A model generated the notes under the pieces. That model did not search any database. It was not told the origin of the DNA and saw nothing but the letters and a program-made list of their open reading frames with translations. A DNA stretch of 64,000 nucleotides from Rhodoferax sp. WC2427 (lineage in GTDB: Bacteria; Pseudomonadota; Gammaproteobacteria; Burkholderiales; Burkholderiaceae_C), in assembly GCF_040822085.1 (NCBI RefSeq), contig NZ_CP162006.1:1798001-1862000 (forward strand), read 5' to 3'. Below, piece by piece: positions 59,034 through 64,000 of this stretch. Made by a program: the position numbers and the translations under genes. Position 1 is the first letter of the stretch, and each line of letters opens with the position of its first letter.

Positions 59034-59911
59034 GCGGCCCCCTGACCTACGAGCGTGAGCTGCAAACCACGCCGTTCCCCACCACGGTGGCCGAAGCTCC
59101 CGACACGCCAGAAAACCCCTTTCCGTTCCAGGCGTTTGCCGCCAGCGTGGGCCAGGGCCTGCTGCCCTGGTTGCTGCCCATCGTGCTGGTGGTGGCCTGG
59201 CAGATCGCCAGCAGCACCGGCTGGCTGGCCACCCGCATCCTGCCCGCGCCGCTGGACGTGTTCAAGGCCGCCTGGACCCTGGCCGCTTCGGGCGAATTGG
59301 CCAAGCATGTAAGCGTGAGCGCCTGGCGCGCGCTGACCGGCTTAGCGATTGGCGGCGGGTTGGGGCTGGTGCTGGGCCTGCTGACCGGCTCGGTGAAGTT
59401 CTTCGAGACCCTGCTCGACTCCAGCCTGCAGATGGTGCGCAACATCCCGGCGCTGTCGCTGATTCCGCTGGTGATTCTGTGGTTTGGCATTGACGAGACG
59501 GCCAAGCTGTTTTTGATCTCGGTGTCGGTGTTCTTTCCGATCTACCTCAACACCTTCCATGGCATCCGCAACGTGGACCCGGCGCTGATCGAAATGGGGC
59601 GCAGCTACGGCCTGACGCGCTGGCAGCTGTACCGCGACATCATCTTGCCGGGCGCACTGTCCAGCATCCTGGTGGGCCTGCGCTTCTCGCTGGGGCTGAT
59701 GTGGGTGATTCTGATCGTGGCCGAAACCATCTCGGCCCAGGCCGGCATCGGCTACCTGACCATGAACGCCCGCGAGTTTTTGCAGACCGACATCGTGCTG
59801 GTCGGCATCCTGCTCTACGCCTTGCTGGGCAAGCTGGCCGACGTGTTTGCACGTGGTTTAGAACGCTATTTTTTACGTTGGCACCCCGGCTACCAAGCCA
59901 CAACGCATTGA
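59030..59911 (+). CDS. ssuC: Aliphatic sulfonate ABC transporter permease
   Basis: A 293-residue inner-membrane permease. About six helices can be picked out. The EAA coupling loop is IEMGRSYGLTRWQLYRDIILPGALSSILVGLRFSLGLMWVILIVAETI, of the SsuC/TauC type. The first ~40 residues are hydrophilic, longer than in E. coli SsuC. The start overlaps the VOC gene by 4 bp, and ssuB follows 9 bp later. It is the only permease for the three SsuA-like proteins in this window. Confidence 0.94.
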   Translation: MSGPLTYERELQTTPFPTTVAEAPDTPENPFPFQAFAASVGQGLLPWLLPIVLVVAWQIASSTGWLATRILPAPLDVFKAAWTLAASGELAKHVSVSAWRALTGLAIGGGLGLVLGLLTGSVKFFETLLDSSLQMVRNIPALSLIPLVILWFGIDETAKLFLISVSVFFPIYLNTFHGIRNVDPALIEMGRSYGLTRWQLYRDIILPGALSSILVGLRFSLGLMWVILIVAETISAQAGIGYLTMNAREFLQTDIVLVGILLYALLGKLADVFARGLERYFLRWHPGYQATTH

Positions 59912-59920
59912 AGGAAAACC

Positions 59921-60730
59921 ATGTCTGATTCCCCAACTACCGGCGGCGTACGCCTGCAGCTGCAATCTTTGAGCAAACGCTACGGCGAGCGCACGGTGCT
60001 GCACAACACCCAGCTCACCATCGAACCCGGCCAGTTCGTCGCCATCGTCGGGCGCAGCGGCTGCGGCAAAAGCACCTTGCTGCGGCTGGTGGCCGGGCTG
60101 GAGGCGGCCAGCGGAGGCAGCCTGCAGCTGGATGCACAGGCGATTGACGGCATCCGCGAAGACACCCGCATCATGTTCCAGGACGCCCGCCTGCTGCCCT
60201 GGCGCAAGGTGATCGACAACGTGTTGATCGGCCTGCCCAAGTCGCAGCGTGAGCAGGGCAAGAAAGTGCTGGCCCAGGTGGGCCTGGCCGACCGGCAAAA
60301 AGACTGGCCCGCCAAGCTCTCGGGCGGCCAGCGCCAGCGTGTGGCCCTGGCCCGCGCCCTGGTGCACAACCCGCGCCTGCTGCTGCTGGACGAACCCCTG
60401 GGCGCGCTGGATGCGCTGACCCGCATCGAGATGCACCGCCTGATCGAAGGGCTGTGGGAAAAGCACCGCTTCACCGCGCTGCTGGTCACCCACGACGTGC
60501 AAGAGGCCGTGGCCCTGGCGGACAGGGTGATCCTGATTGAAGACGGCCGCATCGCCCTCGATGAAAACATCGCCCTGGCCCGCCCGCGCTGGCACGGCGA
60601 CGCCGAGTTCGCCCGCATCGAAAAACGCATCCTCGACCGCGTGCTACAGAAACCAGAGCGGTCTACGCCCACCGATAGAGCACGGGGTGGCGATTTGACG
60701 CCTCTCTTTGGCCTGCGCTGGGCGGTGTGA
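59921..60730 (+). CDS. ssuB: Aliphatic sulfonate ABC transporter ATPase
   Basis: A 269-residue ATPase: Walker [10 protein letters not shown] (about 45-53), Q-loop [17 protein letters not shown], signature [15 protein letters not shown], Walker [17 protein letters not shown] and H-loop [17 protein letters not shown]. The FQDARLLPW segment is typical of SsuB/TauB. The last ~25 residues extend past the usual family end. It is the last gene of the ssuE-A-A-D-VOC-C-B series; a repeat copy follows. Confidence 0.94.
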   Translation: MSDSPTTGGVRLQLQSLSKRYGERTVLHNTQLTIEPGQFVAIVGRSGCGKSTLLRLVAGLEAASGGSLQLDAQAIDGIREDTRIMFQDARLLPWRKVIDNVLIGLPKSQREQGKKVLAQVGLADRQKDWPAKLSGGQRQRVALARALVHNPRLLLLDEPLGALDALTRIEMHRLIEGLWEKHRFTALLVTHDVQEAVALADRVILIEDGRIALDENIALARPRWHGDAEFARIEKRILDRVLQKPERSTPTDRARGGDLTPLFGLRWAV

Positions 60731-60772
60731 TGGCACAGGCCCAAAGCCGTTTCACTTATTTATATAAAAAGT

Positions 60773-60822
60773 GCGCTTCATGCTTATTCAATGGGCGTGA
60801 GCAGCTCTTTATTCAATAGCAA
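60773..60822 (+). repeat. Dispersed two-hairpin repeat
   Basis: GCGCTTCATGCTTATTCAAT, GGCGTGAGCAGCTCTTTATT and CAATAGCAA keep the order and orientation of the copy at 8438, with GTGAGCAGCT at the centre. It ends 11 bp before the RutE-like ATG, thus in that gene's leader, with no good ribosome-binding site beyond it. Confidence 0.7.
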
Positions 60823-60833
60823 ACCCTGTTTTT

Positions 60834-61430
60834 ATGACCACACTCCAAGCTTTGCCCGATCTGTCGCTGGACCAGCTGTTCCGCAAGGCCCGCACCGTCC
60901 ACGCCTTCCAGGCCGTGCCGGTGACGGATGCCACCATCCGCCAGCTGTACGAACTGCTGAAGTGGGGCCCCACGGCCTTCAATGCCCAGCCCGCACGCTA
61001 CGTGTTTGTGCGCAGCGCCGAGGCCAAGGCCCGGCTGTTGCCCGCGGTGTCGTCGGGCAACCGGGCGCAGACGGCGGCGGCTGGGGTCACCGTGATCGTG
61101 GCGCAAGACACCCAGTTTTACGAGCACCTGCCCAGCCAGTTCCCGGCCTACAACGCCAAGCCCCTGTTTGAAGGCCATGCCCAGGCCGCCGAATCCACCG
61201 CCTTCCGCAATGCCAGCCTGCAGGGTGCCTACCTGATCCTGGCGGCGCGGGCCCTGGGCCTGGATGTGGGTGCGCAGTCGGGCTTCGATGCCGCCGCCGT
61301 GAACCAGGCTTTCATTCCCGACGGCCGCTGGCAAGCCAATTTTCTGGTCAACCTGGGCGTGGCCGACCACCAGGCCACCCACCCGCGCGGACCGCGCCTC
61401 GCGTTTGACGAAGTCGCCCACATCGTTTGA
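60834..61430 (+). CDS. RutE-like nitroreductase family protein
   Basis: A 198-residue FMN-dependent oxidoreductase of the malonic semialdehyde reductase (RutE/HadB) group: LDQLFRKARTVHAFQAVPVTDATIRQLYELLKWGPTAFNAQPARYVFVRS at the start and LAARALGLDVGAQSGFDAAAVNQAF later. RutE reduces malonic semialdehyde with NAD(P)H in pyrimidine use, but no rut genes are nearby, so here it may deal with an aldehyde from sulfonate breakdown. That role is inferred from context. Confidence 0.85.
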   Translation: MTTLQALPDLSLDQLFRKARTVHAFQAVPVTDATIRQLYELLKWGPTAFNAQPARYVFVRSAEAKARLLPAVSSGNRAQTAAAGVTVIVAQDTQFYEHLPSQFPAYNAKPLFEGHAQAAESTAFRNASLQGAYLILAARALGLDVGAQSGFDAAAVNQAFIPDGRWQANFLVNLGVADHQATHPRGPRLAFDEVAHIV

Positions 61431-61464
61431 TTTTTTCGATTTTTCAACCCTCAGGAGTATTCCC

Positions 61465-61680
61465 ATGACCATCCAAGCCATCAACGTCCGCAACCAATTC
61501 CGCGGCAAGATCAAAGAAATCATCCGCGGCGACGTGGTCTCTGAAATCGATGTCGAAACCCCCTGGGGCATCGTCACCTCGGTTATCACCACCCGTTCGG
61601 TCAACGACCTGGAACTGAAGGTCGGCAGCGAAGTGGTGGCGCTGGTGAAGTCCACCGAAGTGTCTATCGCCAAGCTGTAA
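61465..61680 (+). CDS. Molbindin-type TOBE domain protein
   Basis: A 71-residue single Mop domain: TIQAINVRNQFRGKIKEIIRGDVVSEIDVETPWGIVTSVITTRSVNDLELKVGSEVVALVKSTEVSIAKL. Such molbindins store molybdate or tungstate between subunits of a hexamer. The ATG at 61465 has AGGAG 7 bp upstream. It is 34 bp after the RutE-like gene and ends the transcript at a terminator. Why it occurs in a sulfur island is unclear; oxyanion cross-talk or a molybdoenzyme elsewhere is possible. Confidence 0.93.
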   Translation: MTIQAINVRNQFRGKIKEIIRGDVVSEIDVETPWGIVTSVITTRSVNDLELKVGSEVVALVKSTEVSIAKL

Positions 61681-61699
61681 GCGATTTTTGGACGGCTAA

Positions 61700-61725
61700 A
61701 AAAAACGCCCCTTGGGGCGTTTTTT
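61700..61725 (+). terminator. Bidirectional terminator after the molbindin gene
   Basis: ACGCCCC pairs with GGGGCGT around a TT loop, extended by A-run and T-run pairs on the two sides. It sits between convergent genes (molbindin and the third ssuA-like gene). Confidence 0.9.
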
Positions 61726-61729
61726 GCGT

Positions 61730-62668
61730 TCAGGCGCTGATCGGAAACCCCGTGTCAAACGTCTCCCGCACATCCAGCCGCTGCTTGAGCAGCCCCGCCT
61801 CCAGGTAGAAGTCGGCCGTGCGCTGCTGGTCGGCCAGCACGGGCGCGTCGATGGGCTGCCAGCGGGTTTGGCGGCGCTCGAACTGCAGGCGGGCGGCGTC
61901 GGCGGGGATGCCGATGATGCGGGCCAGGCTGGCGCTGAATTCGGCCGGGTGCTGGTTGGCCCAGGTCTGGGCGCGCACCAGGCGCTGGTGGATGTCTTTG
62001 AGCGCGGCGCGCTTGTCGCGCAAGGCGTTGTCGGTGGCAGCGAGGAAACTCAGGCCGGTGGACAGGCCGCGCCCGTTCACCAGCACGCGCGCGTGGCCGC
62101 CGGTTTCGGCCAGCGCGGTGTACGGCTCCCAGGTGGCCCAGGCATCGACCGAGCCCTGGGTCAGGGCCAGTTTGGCATCGGGCGGGGCCAGAAAGCGCAG
62201 GTGGATGTCGTCGGGCTTCAAGCCCACCGAAGCCAGCGCTTTGAGGGTGACGAAATGGCCGATGGAGCCGCGGTTGGTGGCCACGCTTTTGCCTTTGAGG
62301 CTGCTGGCATCTTTGAGCGGCGAGTTGGGTGCCACCAGCACCGCGGTACCGTAAGCGTCCGAGCGATTGGCTGCAAAGGCCTTGACGCGGCTGCCTGCGG
62401 CCAGGGTGAACAGCAGGGGCGCGTCGCCAATGGGGCCGAAGTCCACCGCGTCGGCGTTCAGTGCCTCGGCCAGCGGGGCCGCCGCCGGGAACTCGGTCCA
62501 CTGGATGTCGTAGGGCAGGGTTTTGAGCTCGCCCGCGGCGTCCAGCAGGGCGCGCAGGCCGCCTTTTTGGTCGCCTGCGCGCAGCACCACCTTGGTTTGG
62601 CTGTGGCCCAGCACGGGAGACAGGAAGGCCGCGGCCGACAGGAATTGTTGGAAGGTACGTCTTTGCAT
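61730..62668 (-). CDS. Sulfonate-binding protein, third copy
   Basis: A 312-residue SsuA-like protein (NMT1/THI5-like fold). The signal peptide is MQRRTFQQFLSAAAFLSPVLGHS. The mature part has RAGDQKGGLRALLDAAGELKTL, WTEFPAAAPLAEALNADAVDFGPIGDAPLLFTLAAGS and VDAWATWEPYTALAE, clearly related to but more divergent than the two copies above. It faces the other ssu genes and precedes no transporter here, so it must share a distant permease or SsuBC. It lies 16 bp after the SfnB-like gene on the same strand. Confidence 0.9.
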   Translation of the reverse strand: MQRRTFQQFLSAAAFLSPVLGHSQTKVVLRAGDQKGGLRALLDAAGELKTLPYDIQWTEFPAAAPLAEALNADAVDFGPIGDAPLLFTLAAGSRVKAFAANRSDAYGTAVLVAPNSPLKDASSLKGKSVATNRGSIGHFVTLKALASVGLKPDDIHLRFLAPPDAKLALTQGSVDAWATWEPYTALAETGGHARVLVNGRGLSTGLSFLAATDNALRDKRAALKDIHQRLVRAQTWANQHPAEFSASLARIIGIPADAARLQFERRQTRWQPIDAPVLADQQRTADFYLEAGLLKQRLDVRETFDTGFPISA

Positions 62669-62684
62669 AGTGTGGTGGGTGTGG

Positions 62685-63839
62685 TTAAGAAATCAGGATG
62701 TGGCGGCCCGCAGCCATGCGGGCGCTGTCGTCTTGCGGGGTGTGGATGCGCCCGCACAGCACGTCGCGCAGGTGGCGCTGCAGCGGGTGGTGGCGCGACA
62801 GGCCGTGGTTGCCCGCCAGCGACAGCGCGGCTTCCACCGCCTGCACGGCGTTGTTCGTCAGCAGGGATTTGAGGAGGCCGCTGTCGGTGGTGGACACCGG
62901 CACGCCGGTATCCACGTCGCGGGCCAGGCCTGCGAGCAGGCGCTCGTTGGCCAGCAGCAGGGCCTGGATGCCGCCCACGGTTTCCTGGGCGCGGGGCAGG
63001 GTGGCCAGCGCGGCGCCCAGGTTGGCGGGTTTGCGCTGGCGCAGGAAGTCCACCGTCCAGTCGCGGGCGGCGCGGGCCACGCCGGTGTACAGCGCGCCCA
63101 GCAGCACCGCCATGTCGGTCTGCAAACCGGCATCCACGCCGCCCCATGCCTGGGGTTCGCGCAGGTCGATGGCGTTGTCCAGATCGACCAGCACGTCGTC
63201 AAACACCACGTCGTGGCTGCCGCTGGCGCGCAGGCCCAGGTGGTCCCAGGTCTCCACGATGCGGGTGCCGGACAGACCGGCGGGCACCAGCAGCGTGCCC
63301 ACGCGCGGCGTGGCCTCGTCGGTGCGCAGCCATACCGCGTACCAGCGCAGGATGGGTGCGCCGGTGGAATACAGCTTGTGGCCCGATACACGCCAGCCGT
63401 CGGGGGTCCAGCGGGCGGTGGTGCTGGGCAGGCCGCCGCGGGCAGGCGAACCCAGCTCGGGCTCGACCCGCAGGGCGTTGACCAGTGACACGCTGGCCAC
63501 TGACTCGCGCACCAGCCGCTCGGCCAGGTGCTGCGGCCAGGTGCGACCGGCCGGGCCGGTCTGGGCCATGCTGCGGTGCTGGATGTACTGCATCACCAGC
63601 ACCAGGGCAGTGGCCGGGCAGCCGTAGCCTACCGCACCAATCACTTCGCCCAGCTGCGCCAGCGTGGCCCCCTGGCCACCCAGGGGACGCGGTGCGGCCA
63701 GGGCCAGCAGGCCGGCCTGTTGCAGCGCGGCAAAGTTGTCGAACGGAAAGCTGGCATCGCGGTCATGGGCATCGGCGCGGGCCGCAAACTCCACCGCCAG
63801 GGTACGGGCCAACTGGCCGGGGTTGAGCGAGGCATTCAT
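62685..63839 (-). CDS. Acyl-CoA dehydrogenase-fold oxidoreductase, SfnB/DszC-like
   Basis: A 384-residue flavoprotein of the acyl-CoA dehydrogenase superfamily. FPFDNFAALQQAGLLALAAPRPLGGQGATLAQLGEVIGAVGYGCPATALVLVMQYIQH and the domain GWRVSGHKLYSTGAPILRWYAVWLRTDE resemble the SfnB/DszC monooxygenases rather than beta-oxidation enzymes. It carries no obvious catalytic glutamate of the acyl-CoA type. Together with the flanking luciferase-like monooxygenase and ssuA copy it suggests sulfone or sulfonate oxidation with FMNH2. The ATG at 63839 is 11 bp after the upstream partial gene. Confidence 0.82.
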   Translation of the reverse strand: MNASLNPGQLARTLAVEFAARADAHDRDASFPFDNFAALQQAGLLALAAPRPLGGQGATLAQLGEVIGAVGYGCPATALVLVMQYIQHRSMAQTGPAGRTWPQHLAERLVRESVASVSLVNALRVEPELGSPARGGLPSTTARWTPDGWRVSGHKLYSTGAPILRWYAVWLRTDEATPRVGTLLVPAGLSGTRIVETWDHLGLRASGSHDVVFDDVLVDLDNAIDLREPQAWGGVDAGLQTDMAVLLGALYTGVARAARDWTVDFLRQRKPANLGAALATLPRAQETVGGIQALLLANERLLAGLARDVDTGVPVSTTDSGLLKSLLTNNAVQAVEAALSLAGNHGLSRHHPLQRHLRDVLCGRIHTPQDDSARMAAGRHILIS

Positions 63840-63850
63840 GGCAACCCCAC

Positions 63851-64000
63851 TCAGGCGGCTTTGAGCGCTAAATGTTCTGCTTCCCGCTCGCGCTCGGCCA
63901 CCTTCTGGCGCACCAGGGGCAGCAGGTCACGGCCATAGGTGATGGTGTCCACCAGCGGGTCGAAGCCGCGGATCAGAAAGGTGGTGATGCCCAGGTCGTA
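63851..64000 (-). CDS. Luciferase-like flavin monooxygenase, C-terminal fragment
   Basis: The right edge holds the last 49 residues of a reverse-strand gene. The start of the visible part, YDLGITTFLIRGFDPLVDTITYGRDLLPLVR, is the usual C-terminal barrel strand and helix of LLM (SsuD-related) flavin-dependent monooxygenases. A Glu/Arg/Lys/Ala-rich end follows. Its substrate is unknown; linked to the SfnB-like and SsuA-like genes it probably belongs to sulfur scavenging. Confidence 0.75.
   Translation of the reverse strand, partial: YDLGITTFLIRGFDPLVDTITYGRDLLPLVRQKVAEREREAEHLALKAA

Noticed and set aside
53800..64000. The sulfur island as a recently acquired genomic island
   Set aside because: No integrase, tRNA-end duplication or insertion sequence borders it, and codon use looks like the rest of the window.

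Overview
The window is a GC-rich chromosomal segment of a betaproteobacterium, most likely family Comamonadaceae (Rhodoferax, Polaromonas and Acidovorax-like). The grounds are two housekeeping blocks in an order typical of that family (rpsO-pnp-quinone oxidoreductase-tpiA-secG-tRNA-Leu-nuoA..N-DUF2818-Nudix, and thrS-infC-rpmI-rplT-pheS-pheT-ihfA-merR-tRNA-Pro), protein sequences of burkholderialean type, and a dispersed two-hairpin repeat that I associate with this family. The genus is an inference. No phage, insertion sequence, integrase or CRISPR array was found.

Layout. 1-2171: end of a Sel1-like gene, guanine deaminase and dCTP deaminase. 2238-8423: a class II glutamine amidotransferase that overlaps a complete glutathione/peptide importer (gsiABCD). 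8489-10730: an orphan response-regulator adenylate cyclase divergent from a YpfJ-type zinc metallopeptidase. 10837-15900: rpsO, pnp (with a long leader hairpin), a quinone oxidoreductase, tpiA, secG and tRNA-Leu(GAG). 15960-31822: the 14-gene NADH dehydrogenase operon nuoA-N, followed by DUF2818, a Nudix hydrolase and a DUF1178 protein, closed by a perfect bidirectional terminator. 32011-42554: glutamate dehydrogenase, a YccS-type FUSC membrane protein, an ABC exporter, and a divergent marR-outer membrane factor-emrA-emrB drug efflux operon. 42654-50703: the translation block, with an AUC-initiated infC and a remarkable array of hairpins ahead of rpmI. 50792-53396: three reverse-strand envelope or secreted-protein genes (dienelactone hydrolase, NlpC/P60 peptidase, Ivy-type lysozyme inhibitor). 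53800-64000: a sulfur-scavenging island (sbp, ssuE, two ssuA copies, ssuD, a VOC protein, ssuC, ssuB, a RutE-like nitroreductase, a molbindin, a third ssuA-like gene, an SfnB-like oxidoreductase and the end of a flavin monooxygenase).

How the genes work together. The gsi block imports glutathione-like peptides, and the coupled amidotransferase may open their gamma-glutamyl bond. Complex I uses the NADH of central metabolism. The marR-emrAB block and the ABC exporter share one intergenic region with a strong promoter whose spacer is a perfect palindrome. The ssu island takes up organosulfonates, supplies reduced flavin (SsuE) and releases sulfite (SsuD and related monooxygenases).

The most unusual material is (i) a family of about 13 dispersed two-hairpin repeats, several of which lie inside or across coding sequences and there encode a signal peptide, a domain linker, a stop codon or a stop/start junction; (ii) tandem GAAA-loop hairpins with compensatory base changes in the rpmI-rplT leader; and (iii) the coupling of a class II amidotransferase to a glutathione importer. 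All calls come from reading the sequence; no database search was run.
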